Assembly (NCBI GenBank): GCA_011051655.1
Contig: DRKS01000007.1
Span: 1 to 34,480, forward strand
DNA from: Sedimenticola sp.
GTDB taxonomy: Bacteria > Pseudomonadota > Gammaproteobacteria > Chromatiales > Chromatiaceae
Length of the DNA stretch: 34,480 nt
Direction: 5' to 3'
The notes below the pieces were generated by a model. That model was not told where the DNA came from and searched no databases. It saw only the letters and a program-made list of their open reading frames with translations. Shown here piece by piece: positions 27,656 to 34,480 of the stretch. Made by a program: the position numbers and the translations under genes. Within the stretch, counting starts at the first letter, position 1, and every line of letters begins with the position of its first letter.

Positions 27656-27787
27656 GGATATTGCCTCTCGTATATCCCCAAGCATGCGAAATCCGGGGGA
27701 TACAGGCGGGTGTGCAAACACCCGGACAGAATCATCTACAAAGCGCGGCCAAGGCGGCGCTTACGCAAGGACGGCCCAGCCGGCCGT
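27656..27787 (-). promoter_or_regulatory. Leader with three hairpins upstream of the second cusB
   Basis: Between the small secreted protein gene and cusB2 lie three inverted repeats: CGGGTGT-GCAA-ACACCCG (27707-27724, 7-bp stem, 4-base loop), TATCCCC...GGGGATA (27673-27702), and AAGCGC...GCGCTT near 27737-27760. None is followed by a U-tract in the minus direction, so they are not simple terminators. They may tune expression or mRNA processing between the two genes (inference). Confidence 0.4.
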
Positions 27788-28180
27788 TCAGCCGAGGAGG
27801 CTTCGAGGAGGTCTTGTTTCAGTGGGCAGCGAAATGCTGGCCCAGGAGGATTGGTAAGGGGGGAGACCCAGGGTGATTTCCATTTTCAGCACGGAGATGG
27901 AGTCCGTGAACAGCGCTGCACTACAGGCCGACATCGGGCAGGCGGCCATCGGGCAGGCCGCATTTGATGTGCAGCAATCTCCCGCTGAAGCCGATGCAGC
28001 ATCCTCGTCCGTGGTCTGATGCATGCTGCCGTGATCCATTTCGTGGTCATGCATGGCCGGGGATGCAGCACTGCCCGGATCATGATCCATTGCCGTCATG
28101 GCATGAGCACTCACCACCGGCTGAAGCACCATGATGGCGATCAGCAGCAATCTCAGCAGGAGTGGTTTCTTTCCGTCCAT
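27788..28180 (-). CDS. Small secreted His/Met/Cys-rich protein, first gene of the island
   Basis: 130 residues. Signal peptide (LLLRLLLIAIMVLQPVVSAHA), then a His/Met-rich stretch (MDHDPG, MHDHEMDHGSMHQ), then a Cys cluster (GDCCTSNAACPMAACPMSAC), and a C-terminal ...RPPRSLLG. Similar small proteins sit beside cus and cop genes and are presumed copper binders, but no named family is assigned. The ATG at 28178-28180 has no good ribosome site; a TATATA box ends about 6 bases before it, suggesting a leaderless message. It lies 132 bases upstream of cusB2. Confidence 0.65.
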   Translation of the reverse strand: MDGKKPLLLRLLLIAIMVLQPVVSAHAMTAMDHDPGSAASPAMHDHEMDHGSMHQTTDEDAASASAGDCCTSNAACPMAACPMSACSAALFTDSISVLKMEITLGLPPYQSSWASISLPTETRPPRSLLG

Positions 28181-28186
28181 GCCCTG

Positions 28187-28215
28187 TATATATACCAGCA
28201 AAGACGGTTGTGCAA
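28187..28215 (-). promoter_or_regulatory. Candidate promoter for the metal island
   Basis: On the minus strand, TTGCAC (28210-28215) and TATATA (28187-28192) are 17 bases apart, with a TGG just before the AT-run. This fits a sigma-70 promoter. The predicted transcript start falls at or next to the ATG at 28180. No MerR- or CusR-type operator dyad was recognised around it. Confidence 0.5.
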
Positions 28216-28267
28216 GAAATAAATTTCTTTCAGCGGTCTGAACCGGCTTTATATGGAGGGAGAGCTT

Positions 28268-28299
28268 CCGCATGCCGCCTTGGATGAGGCGGCATGCGG
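28268..28299. terminator. Strong hairpin between the porin gene and the metal island
   Basis: A perfect 13-bp stem (CCGCATGCCGCCT paired with AGGCGGCATGCGG) with a 6-base loop TGGATG. It lies 43 bases past the porin stop on the minus strand and before the island promoter, which fits a terminator separating the two. However, no U-tract follows on the minus strand; a T-run (28309-28313) lies on the plus-strand side instead, so the mechanism is uncertain. Confidence 0.5.
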
Positions 28300-28342
28300 A
28301 GCGGGCGGTTTTTAAGAACCGGTTGGTTACCCCAGGCAGGCC

Positions 28343-29695
28343 TTAGAAATCCACCTGGGTTCTGATGGCGAAGATGTCCGGATCGTCATTCGGTGTCACG
28401 GCATGGCTATCCGTATCCACGAGGATATAGTTGGCCATGAGGCGGAAATAAGGGGTGGGATACCAGTTCAGGCCGAAGGTCCAGTTTCTCATCTCGCCAC
28501 CGTTCACGGAACTGTCGTTCAGGTCGAGGTTGCTGTAACGGGCGGCGACCTCCCAGGCCCCGGCTCCACCTCCCAGCGAGAAGGGGTTCTGGGGCGTCAA
28601 ACGGCCGAACTTGCCGTATTTCCCAAGATAGTTCCTCGACTCTCCGGTGAGGAAATACGAGGCCTGGACATAATAACCGTCAAAGGTCGGGTCGGATGCG
28701 CTATCCCTGTTTATATCCGCAACCATATATTCTCCCTGGAGAGAAAAGGGACCGGAGACCCAGGCGGATTCCAGGCCGAACAGCGAATAGTCATCCACAT
28801 GCTTCATACTGCCGTAGACGGCATAATCATTGCCCGCCTGGTGCGCTTCCGGGGTCGACTTGAACTTTACATAGTCAGAGTCTGAACCGGGTACGCGATA
28901 GCTGCCCGCGATACCAAAATGCAGTGCCCGGGTCTTTTCCGAGATGGGGGCGTATGTCGCCCTTGCCGTCACGGAATAGCTTTCATCGTTATCGCCGGAG
29001 TCCGCCACGTCTTCGCCGTACAGACCGCCGGTCAAGGTCCAGTTGTCCCCGTGTGTTGCAACTCCCAGTCCGATACCGTATCCAGGTGTAAATGCGGTCA
29101 GGGAGGCCCTTTCCAGGAAAGTGGTGAAACGGGAACTGGTCTGATATTCGAGGCCGAACGGCTGTTTGGTTTGTCCCATGATGATCTTTGTGTGATCAAA
29201 GCCCTCATAGGCAATATAGGCGCTCTTGAGCTTGGAGTCATAACTGGCCGGGGTGGTGTCCGAGGAGGTGTCGTGCTTGCCGAGAAACTCGTTTTGAAGC
29301 TTATATGACCAGTTTTTGCCCAGCTTGCCCTTGACGTGCAGGCGCGCACTGCGTATTTCCGTGCCGTCTGCGTAGTCGCCCCTATCGTCATCGAAGAAAG
29401 TGGCATCGAACTTTACCCGCCCCCCGATATGCATGGAATATTCACCATCGGCGGACTTGATCGTCGGCCCTCCGTCAAAGGAAATCTTGACGCCGTCCGA
29501 GGTAACGGGAGCGGCAGCCTTTGCCCCCTTTTGCTGGGCCTCCATTTGTGTTTGAAGCATATGCAATTGCCGCTGCAGCTCTTCTATCTGGGCCTGCATT
29601 TTTTCGATGCTTTCTGTCCGTTCATCGGCAAACGCGCCGGGGATGCCGGACAGAAACAGCGTTGTCAATACCGCAGGGGAGGAAATGCTTTTCAT
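28343..29695 (-). CDS. OprO/OprP-like porin
   Basis: 450 residues from the ATG at 29693-29695, with AGAGGG 7 bases upstream. Signal peptide (PAVLTTLFLSGIPGAFA), a short coiled coil (EKMQAQIEELQRQLHMLQTQ), then a beta-barrel: MHIGGRVKFDATFFDDD, ARLHVKGKLGKNWSYKLQNEF, KIIMGQTKQPFGLEYQTSS, ending in an aromatic Phe (IRTQVDF) as outer-membrane barrels do. The coiled coil plus barrel layout matches phosphate-selective porins of the OprP group. The substrate is not certain; some members take up pyrophosphate or other anions. Transcribed away from the next porin. Confidence 0.85.
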   Translation of the reverse strand: MKSISSPAVLTTLFLSGIPGAFADERTESIEKMQAQIEELQRQLHMLQTQMEAQQKGAKAAAPVTSDGVKISFDGGPTIKSADGEYSMHIGGRVKFDATFFDDDRGDYADGTEIRSARLHVKGKLGKNWSYKLQNEFLGKHDTSSDTTPASYDSKLKSAYIAYEGFDHTKIIMGQTKQPFGLEYQTSSRFTTFLERASLTAFTPGYGIGLGVATHGDNWTLTGGLYGEDVADSGDNDESYSVTARATYAPISEKTRALHFGIAGSYRVPGSDSDYVKFKSTPEAHQAGNDYAVYGSMKHVDDYSLFGLESAWVSGPFSLQGEYMVADINRDSASDPTFDGYYVQASYFLTGESRNYLGKYGKFGRLTPQNPFSLGGGAGAWEVAARYSNLDLNDSSVNGGEMRNWTFGLNWYPTPYFRLMANYILVDTDSHAVTPNDDPDIFAIRTQVDF

Positions 29696-30063
29696 TTTTT
29701 GCCCTCTCAACGTTACCTATTAATTGGTGTGTATGGGTTTTTAGAATTTATCGCCTGGTGGAAGTCCCGGCGATCATGGCTTAAATTTCCCGAGCAAAAT
29801 ACTGATGTAATTCCGTTGCCGCGCATTAAATCATTTGTTTCCGATGATTAAAACCGCTAAACGCCAATTAATTGCAAAAATAATCACGGGCGCTGTTGTA
29901 ATTTCGCAACATTATTGCCGAATGTGGTTTTTTTGTGAAAAAAATGTTGCCGACCCGGATTCTTTGGTATAGACTTCGACTGTCTGAATCTATATCTGAC
30001 AATTACTTCCAGGCGTTTAGTGAATCAGAATATTAGCTGGACCCAAATTTGAGGAGACGAACC
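29696..30063. promoter_or_regulatory. Divergent intergenic region between two porin genes
   Basis: 368 AT-rich bases between divergent genes. For the plus-strand gene, TTGCCG (29947-29952) and an extended -10 TGGTATAGA (TATAGA 29968-29973) form a candidate promoter with a short 15-base spacer. Two dyads may be operators: AATCAT-N9-ATGATT (29829-29849) and TGTTG-N8-CAACA (29894-29911). The minus-strand promoter was not resolved. GAGGAG (30051-30056) is the ribosome site of the plus gene. Confidence 0.4.
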
Positions 30064-31323
30064 GTGATGTTACCTAAACAAAAAGGCCTGTTGAGCCTGT
30101 CGATCGCCGCCGCGCTTTCCCTGTCGGGCTTTGCGCTTTCCACCACACCCGCAAGCGCCGATGCCTTCACCGACGCCCTCACCGGCGGCAAGGCCAAGAT
30201 GGATGTGCGCCTGCGCTACGAAGATGTGAGCGATGACTCCACCAATAAGGATGCGGATGCCACCACCTTGCGCACCCGGCTGGGCTACAAGACCGGCAGC
30301 TTTATGGACTTCGACGCCTATGTCGAGGCGGAAAACGTCGTGGCCCTCGGCAGCGACAATGACTACAACAGCACCGCCAACGGCTGGGGAAATAACAACG
30401 CCGGCTACGCCGTGATTGCCGATCCCGAAGGGACCGAGATAAACCGCTACTGGCTGGGCTACAACGGCCTCGCTGACACCGTCGTCAGGGTTGGCCGGCA
30501 GCGCATCAAGCTCGACAACGACCGCTTCATCGGCAACGTGGGCTGGCGTCAGAATGAGCAGACCTATGACTCCTTTACCCTGACCAACAAGTCCCTCCCG
30601 GACACCACGGCCTTCTATGCCTATATCGCCAACGTCAACAGGATTTTCGGAAACGGGACCAATGGCGACTACGACATGGGTTCGCACCTGATCAACGTTC
30701 GCTACGAGGGCTTTGGTTTCGGCAAAATCACCGCCTACGGTTATTTCCTTGATTTTGATAAGCCATCGCAGCAGGCAATGTCCCAGCAGACCTTGGGCTT
30801 GCGCTTCAAGGGCGCCACTGATGTGGGCGGCGGCGTCAAGCTGCTCTACACCGCCGAGTATGCCCAGCAGGACGATTACAAAGATGGCGCCAATACCATC
30901 GATTATGACTATGGCCTGCTCAAACTGGGCGCCAGCTTCGCGGGCTTTACTGTTGAAGCCGGTTATGAAGAGCTGGAAGGCGACAATAGTGGCGCGTTCC
31001 AGACCCCTCTGGCCACCCTGCATGGCCAAAACGGTTGGGCTGACATGTTCCTCACAACGCCGAATGGCGGCCTGGAGGATATGTCCCTCAGCCTGTGCAC
31101 CAAGGTCGGCGGCGTAAAGCTCAAGGCGATCTATCATGACTACGAAGCCGAGAGCGGCAGCACCGACTACGGCGACGAGTGGAATCTCGTGGCGGTGACC
31201 AAGTTCGGCAAGCACTACACCGTCCTGGCAAAGTACGCAGCCTTTGATATCGACAACGACTGGAAGACCAGCACCAGGGATGATAGGGATAAATTCTGGC
31301 TCCAGGCCGGATTCAAGTTCTAA
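30064..31323 (+). CDS. Outer-membrane beta-barrel porin, alginate-export-like
   Basis: About 419 residues. Signal peptide (LLSLSIAAALSLSGFALS, cut after ASA), then a repeated amphipathic strand pattern with conserved RxRLGYKTG-like and WLGYNGLADTVVRVGRQ stretches, finishing in the aromatic KFWLQAGFKF expected of an outer-membrane barrel. The GRQRIKLDNDRFIGNVGWRQNEQTYD region resembles alginate-export-family porins. Actual substrate unknown. GAGGAG lies 7 bases before a GTG (30064) and 10 before an ATG (30067); either may start translation. A strong terminator follows. Confidence 0.75.
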   Translation: MMLPKQKGLLSLSIAAALSLSGFALSTTPASADAFTDALTGGKAKMDVRLRYEDVSDDSTNKDADATTLRTRLGYKTGSFMDFDAYVEAENVVALGSDNDYNSTANGWGNNNAGYAVIADPEGTEINRYWLGYNGLADTVVRVGRQRIKLDNDRFIGNVGWRQNEQTYDSFTLTNKSLPDTTAFYAYIANVNRIFGNGTNGDYDMGSHLINVRYEGFGFGKITAYGYFLDFDKPSQQAMSQQTLGLRFKGATDVGGGVKLLYTAEYAQQDDYKDGANTIDYDYGLLKLGASFAGFTVEAGYEELEGDNSGAFQTPLATLHGQNGWADMFLTTPNGGLEDMSLSLCTKVGGVKLKAIYHDYEAESGSTDYGDEWNLVAVTKFGKHYTVLAKYAAFDIDNDWKTSTRDDRDKFWLQAGFKF

Positions 31324-31346
31324 GCGACTGCTTGAAGCTTGAGCGG

Positions 31347-31373
31347 AAAACGGGGCCTTCGGGCCCCGTTTTT
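31347..31373 (+). terminator. Rho-independent terminator after the beta-barrel gene
   Basis: The sequence pairs AAAACGGGGCC with GGCCCCGTTTTT across a TTCG tetraloop and ends in a T-run. It lies 24 bases after the porin stop. It could also work in the opposite direction because the stem starts with an A-run. Confidence 0.92.
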
Positions 31374-31537
31374 CGTGCCCCTCCTGATTGTCCCCCTTTC
31401 CGGATTCCCGAAATTTGAATCTTGTCCCTGGCCCCGCCCAGGGTGCGACACTATGCCGCATTTCCAAAGTGCTGCGGCTCCGTTAGCCTTCCCCGTTCGA
31501 CGTCATTATCGGGCTTGTCCGCCCGGGGGAAAGCGCC

Positions 31538-32695
31538 TTGAAAAAAAGAGCTGTTTTGATTGCCGTGGGGTTTTGCATGCACATTTTCAGTGTTGCGGCT
31601 CAGGCGTATGTGGGCCTGTGCTGCGGCAAGTGTGGTGGCAACATGCCCATGAACATCCCCGGCGGTGGCGTGCCCGAGACAAAAGAGTTCCGCATAAAGC
31701 TCAGCACCATGTTTATGAGCATGAAGGGGCTACAGGACCAGGGGGACAACCTGACCTCCCGCGAGCTGCTGGGCATGCCGGCTGCGGGCAAGTTCATGGC
31801 CGTGCCGACCAGCATGGACATGAGGATGTCCAATCTCACCCTGGGATACAGTTTTTCGGATGATTTTTTCGGCGGCGTGATGTTGATGCACAAAGAGAAC
31901 CGCATGGATATGAAATTCAATGCCATGATGCGGGGCCTGACGGGACAGGATGGGTTTACCATGGAGGCCACCGGCGTTGCCGATACCATGCTGATGGCCA
32001 AATACCGCCTCTTTGCCGACGATCCGCTCATCCCCACCCGCCAGGCCTCCCTCTTCTTCGGCCTGAGCCTGCCCACCGGCTCTATCGACAAAAAGAACGG
32101 TGACCATCCCCTGGCCTTGCGCAAGACCGAACTGCTCCCTTATGGCATGCAGCTCGGCTCGGGCACCTTCGATCCCAGTCTGGGCATTCTCTATCAGGGG
32201 TCGAGTTCCCCCTACTGGTGGGGCGCGAACGCCGTCTATACCGCACGGCTCTATGACAATGACCGTGACTACCGGCTGGGCAATGAACTGAGGATCGACC
32301 TCTACGGCATGTACCAGTTTCGCCACAACCTGCTGGGCCAGTTTCAGCTCAATGGGAAGTACTGGGGCCGCATCAAAGGCGAAATGGATGAATCGAAGAC
32401 GGGGGAATCGGGGCATGTCATAAAAAATGATCCCACCTCACCCTTTATGACCCCGCTGTGGGACCCTGACAACTACGGCGGCAGCAAGCTGATGGCCACC
32501 CTCGGCCTGCAGTGGCAACCCGCTCCGCTGCATATCGTCGATTTCAATATAGGCGTCCCGCTCTATCAGCACCTCAATGGTCCGCAGCTCGAAGAGAAGT
32601 ACCGGGTGATGTTGACCTGGTATATGGAGATACCCACCCGTGGCAGTATCCGCTACATCAAAAATACGGCGAAACCGAGCCGCTTGGGCTTTTGA
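31538..32695 (+). CDS. Met/Cys-rich outer-membrane-type (transporter-like) protein
   Basis: 385 residues. A TTG start at 31538 is chosen because a G-rich ribosome site lies ~9 bases upstream and a proper basic signal peptide follows (KKRAVLIAVGFCMHIFSVAAQA). The mature N-terminus begins with VGLCCGKCGGNMPMN (Cys 28, 29, 32) and is Met-rich after that (MFMSM, MDMRMSN, MDMKFNAMM). The rest has beta-barrel-like alternation (LFFGLSLPTGSID; KYWGRIKGEMD; KLMATLGLQWQPAP), as in the phenol-degradation MetA/transporter group. Likely a surface or outer-membrane protein that binds copper or a similar metal (inference). It leads a three-gene set with the cytochrome and TlpA genes. Confidence 0.65.
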   Translation: MKKRAVLIAVGFCMHIFSVAAQAYVGLCCGKCGGNMPMNIPGGGVPETKEFRIKLSTMFMSMKGLQDQGDNLTSRELLGMPAAGKFMAVPTSMDMRMSNLTLGYSFSDDFFGGVMLMHKENRMDMKFNAMMRGLTGQDGFTMEATGVADTMLMAKYRLFADDPLIPTRQASLFFGLSLPTGSIDKKNGDHPLALRKTELLPYGMQLGSGTFDPSLGILYQGSSSPYWWGANAVYTARLYDNDRDYRLGNELRIDLYGMYQFRHNLLGQFQLNGKYWGRIKGEMDESKTGESGHVIKNDPTSPFMTPLWDPDNYGGSKLMATLGLQWQPAPLHIVDFNIGVPLYQHLNGPQLEEKYRVMLTWYMEIPTRGSIRYIKNTAKPSRLGF

Positions 32696-32717
32696 TTCAT
32701 CAAAGAGGAACGCAGAC

Positions 32718-32999
32718 GTGAAAAAAGCGCTTGCCCTGACGTCAATCATGGCTGCGGCTGTTACCGGCTGTGCAACCGGGCCGACGCCCATCCCCGACGC
32801 CGGCTCACCCGCCGCGCGGCTGTATGTCAGCAAGTGCGGTCTGTGCCACCCCCTTCCCCACCCTAAGCGCAACAGCTATCGTGAGTGGCAACATCTGCTG
32901 GCGCTCATGCAGCAGCGCATGGCGGAGCGGGGGATGCCTGTGCTGACAGGGGAGGAAAAAGAGACGTTGCTGGGCTATCTGCAACGCCATGCCCGGTAG
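32718..32999 (+). CDS. Small c-type cytochrome lipoprotein
   Basis: 93 residues from a GTG at 32718, with AGAGGA 8 bases upstream. A lipoprotein signal ends at VTGC (Cys 18). A single haem motif C40-GL-C43-H44 follows, and Met 68 or Met 73 (RGMPVLTGEE) could be the distal ligand. The protein is short for a cytochrome c, and haem attachment is inferred from the CxxCH motif. It lies 22 bases after the Met-rich outer-membrane protein and 25 before the TlpA gene, so the three probably form one operon linking electron transfer, thiol chemistry and metal handling. Confidence 0.75.
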   Translation: MKKALALTSIMAAAVTGCATGPTPIPDAGSPAARLYVSKCGLCHPLPHPKRNSYREWQHLLALMQQRMAERGMPVLTGEEKETLLGYLQRHAR

Positions 33000-33024
33000 C
33001 AACGGACTGGGGCAAAGGAGGCAA

Positions 33025-33588
33025 ATGCCTGCCTTAAAATGGATAAGGGGCTGTTTCGCGGCCTTGGTTGTCCTGTCCGGCGGCAATGCGGCCTTCGCCG
33101 CGGATCTTTTTGCCGCCCTGGATGTGACGACGCCCAGGGTCCGCATGGAGGCCCCCGCCTTTGTCCTGCCGGATCTCGATGGCCACGAGATCCGATTGTC
33201 CGACTTCAAGGGCAAGGTGGTGCTGCTCAATTTCTGGGCCACCTGGTGCGGTCCCTGCCGTGAGGAAATGCCGGACATGCAGGCCCTGTGGGAAAAAACC
33301 AGGGACAAGGGTTTTGTTATTCTCGCCGTCGCCGCCGACCGGGGGGAGAAAAAACCGGTCATGGCCTTTGCCCGGGAACTCGCTTTGACCTTTCCCATCC
33401 TGCTCGACCCCGGCGGTGATGTTCGCAACCGCTACGAAGTGGCGGCCTTGCCCATGAGCTACCTGATCGGACGGGACGGCAGGATTTCAGGCCGGGTCGT
33501 TGGCGGCAAGGCATGGGCAAGCCCAGAGGCCTTCGCCCTCATTGATCATCTGCTTCACCAGGGAGGCGGGCCGAATCCCCCGGAGTAA
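33025..33588 (+). CDS. TlpA-family thiol-disulfide reductase
   Basis: 187 residues from the ATG at 33025, with GGAGG 4 bases upstream. Signal peptide (FAALVVLSGGNAAFA), then a thioredoxin fold: FVLPDLDGHEIRLSDFKGKV, the active site WCGPC (Cys 75 and 78), and the cis-Pro region (ALPMSYLIGRDG). This is the periplasmic AhpC/TSA-TlpA type that reduces disulfides, for example in cytochrome c apo-protein or copper-centre assembly. Its position directly after a cytochrome c gene fits such a role (inference). The longer frame starting at 32989 overlaps the cytochrome gene and is not preferred. Confidence 0.88.
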   Translation: MPALKWIRGCFAALVVLSGGNAAFAADLFAALDVTTPRVRMEAPAFVLPDLDGHEIRLSDFKGKVVLLNFWATWCGPCREEMPDMQALWEKTRDKGFVILAVAADRGEKKPVMAFARELALTFPILLDPGGDVRNRYEVAALPMSYLIGRDGRISGRVVGGKAWASPEAFALIDHLLHQGGGPNPPE

Positions 33589-33605
33589 GGAAGGCACCGG
33601 CCAAA

Positions 33606-33623
33606 GCCGGCTATAATGCCGGC
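33606..33623 (+). promoter_or_regulatory. Possible lolB promoter with TATAAT between two GCCGGC palindromes
   Basis: A consensus TATAAT (33612-33617) is flanked exactly by GCCGGC on each side. If it is the -10 element, transcription begins near 33624, next to an ATG at 33625 (leaderless). The -35 position is poor, so the evidence rests on the perfect -10 and on the lack of a ribosome site. Confidence 0.4.
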
Positions 33624-33624
33624 C

Positions 33625-34251
33625 ATGAATTCAGCCCCCCAGTGCGTAATGGCCGCTGCCCGCCTCGGTCTGCTGCTTTTTTCGATCCTGCTCGTTGCTT
33701 GCGCCCGCCCCGCGTTACAACCTGAAGAGGTGGTCTTCACCGAGGCCGGGATACCGGAAAACTGGCTGCTGGACGGCCGTATCGGCCTGCAACTGCCGGA
33801 TCGGTCCTGGCAGGCCGCAATCCACTGGAATCAGCATGGCGAGGACTTTGAAATCAGCCTGCGTGGTCCGTTCGGCCAGGGGCTGGGCCGGGTGCAAAAG
33901 CAGGGAAAGGATGTGGTGCTCACCGACGGGGAGGGGCGGACCTTGCGCCGCAGCGCCAGCGAACTGGACCATTTGGTGACTGAACAGTTGGGAGTGCCGG
34001 TGCCCATTGGCAGTTTGCGCTACTGGGTTCTGGGCCGGCCCCGGCCGGGGCGGTCCTGGCGGTTACTGGATTCTTCCCAGGGGCGGCGGCAAGGGTTTTC
34101 GCAGGTGGGTTGGGATATTCGCTTCGACAACTGGTCCTCGTTCGATGGACGGATGCTGCCCGCGCGCCTGACCATGCGGCGCGATGCAGTCAGGCTGCGG
34201 CTGGTGCTCCATGAGTGGGCCGCAACTTCCGTGGAACATGGCGCCGAATGA
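33625..34251 (+). CDS. lolB: Outer-membrane lipoprotein localisation protein LolB
   Basis: 208 residues from the ATG at 33625; ATGs at 33616 and 33649 are also possible. A lipoprotein signal (LGLLLFSILLVACARP) has its lipobox Cys at LVAC. The mature part shows the LolB pattern: ENWLLDGRIGLQLPDRSW, AAIHWNQHGEDFEISLRGPF with GQGLGRV, VTEQLGVPVPIGSLRYWVLG, and FSQVGWDIRFDNW. LolB receives lipoproteins from LolA and inserts them in the outer membrane; it is found in beta- and gammaproteobacteria, which supports the host class. It usually sits before ispE, which is not seen here before the window ends; a repeat element follows instead. Confidence 0.88.
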   Translation: MNSAPQCVMAAARLGLLLFSILLVACARPALQPEEVVFTEAGIPENWLLDGRIGLQLPDRSWQAAIHWNQHGEDFEISLRGPFGQGLGRVQKQGKDVVLTDGEGRTLRRSASELDHLVTEQLGVPVPIGSLRYWVLGRPRPGRSWRLLDSSQGRRQGFSQVGWDIRFDNWSSFDGRMLPARLTMRRDAVRLRLVLHEWAATSVEHGAE

Positions 34252-34269
34252 GCCCTGGTCAGGGAGTAT

Positions 34270-34457
34270 TAGTACTCTGTCAACCTGATAATTTAGGATA
34301 CAAAAACATTTAACCGCAGAGGACGCAAAGCTGCGCAGAGAAATGAAATGCTAGCCAGGTTATTGATAATAAATAAAAACCTCTGCGAATCTCTGCGTCC
34401 TCTGCGGTTAATATTTATCTTTTACCAATCCTAATTTATAAAATTTATGAAGTACTA
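34270..34457. repeat. MITE-like element with long inverted repeats
   Basis: A roughly 188-base AT-rich element with no gene. The ends share TAGTACT in inverted orientation (34270-34276 and 34451-34457). Both arms carry AGGAT within AT-rich sequence. The core is a 31-base inverted repeat beginning TTAACCGCAGAGGACGCA (34310-34340 paired with 34381-34411, three mismatches). The AACCGCAGAGGACGC core is, from memory, a widespread repeat in proteobacterial genomes. It looks like a non-autonomous mobile element or a large palindromic repeat. Confidence 0.75.
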
Positions 34458-34480
34458 GTCCACTGGTAAGCGATCATTAA

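Noticed and set aside
30070..31467. 465-residue minus-strand open frame opposite the beta-barrel gene
   Set aside because: The plus-strand frame has a signal peptide, barrel strands, a ribosome site and a terminator; the minus frame has none of these.
34310..34411. CRISPR-like or tRNA-like structure in the terminal repeat
   Set aside because: There are only two inverted arms, with no spaced direct repeats and no cloverleaf; a MITE-like palindrome fits better.

Overview
The window is most simply read as a chromosomal segment of a GC-rich gammaproteobacterium, carrying a large copper/silver-handling island. The evidence for the class is a recognisable lolB at the right end, c-type cytochrome and TlpA genes, OprP-like and beta-barrel porins, and CusCBA-type tripartite efflux. 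The genus cannot be fixed from the sequence. No tRNA, rRNA, CRISPR array or phage genes were seen.

Left edge (1-2176): an AT-richer, decayed mobile zone. The last 42 codons and one end of an IS4-family insertion sequence run in from the left and cut an SpvB-like gene with FG-GAP/VCBS repeats. A short fragment of an IS66-type accessory gene follows.

Main island (2177-28180): 22 genes, all on the minus strand, mostly with gaps under 80 bases and several overlaps. In transcription order: a small secreted His/Met/Cys-rich protein; CusB2 and CusA2; a His-rich periplasmic protein; a DUF411 protein; a DUF2231-like membrane protein with a His/Met tail; a Cu(I) P1B-ATPase with two YHS and two heavy-metal-binding domains; an ICMT/PEMT-like membrane protein; a YHS membrane protein; a DUF5676-like membrane protein; a YHS-HMA-like protein; an unknown protein with a PD-(D/E)xK-like residue pattern; a YHS-thioredoxin-reductase-like fusion without the redox CxxC; a FAD oxidoreductase with a Cys-rich tail; CusC, CusB1 and CusA1; a short-T-loop PII protein; an NhaP-type antiporter; a cardiolipin-synthase-like PLD enzyme; a YHS-LOG fusion; a membrane-anchored FMN glutamate-synthase-domain protein; and a frameshifted lycopene-cyclase-domain-like gene. 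The inferred logic is Cu(I) export from the cytoplasm by the ATPase, periplasm-to-outside efflux by two CusBA pumps sharing one visible CusC, periplasmic metal binding by small His/Met-rich proteins, and a set of cytoplasmic YHS-tagged enzymes of unknown job. No DNA-binding regulator is visible in the window.

Right part (28268-34480): an OprP-like porin (minus) and a beta-barrel porin (plus) diverge from a shared 368-base region. After a strong terminator comes a three-gene plus-strand set: a Met-rich outer-membrane-type protein with a CCGKC motif, a small cytochrome-c lipoprotein and a TlpA-like thioredoxin. Then lolB, and finally a roughly 188-base MITE-like inverted-repeat element.

The best candidate for an undescribed system is the block 13683-17739 plus 4138-4878, where YHS metal-binding domains are fused to or sit beside enzymes not normally linked to copper.
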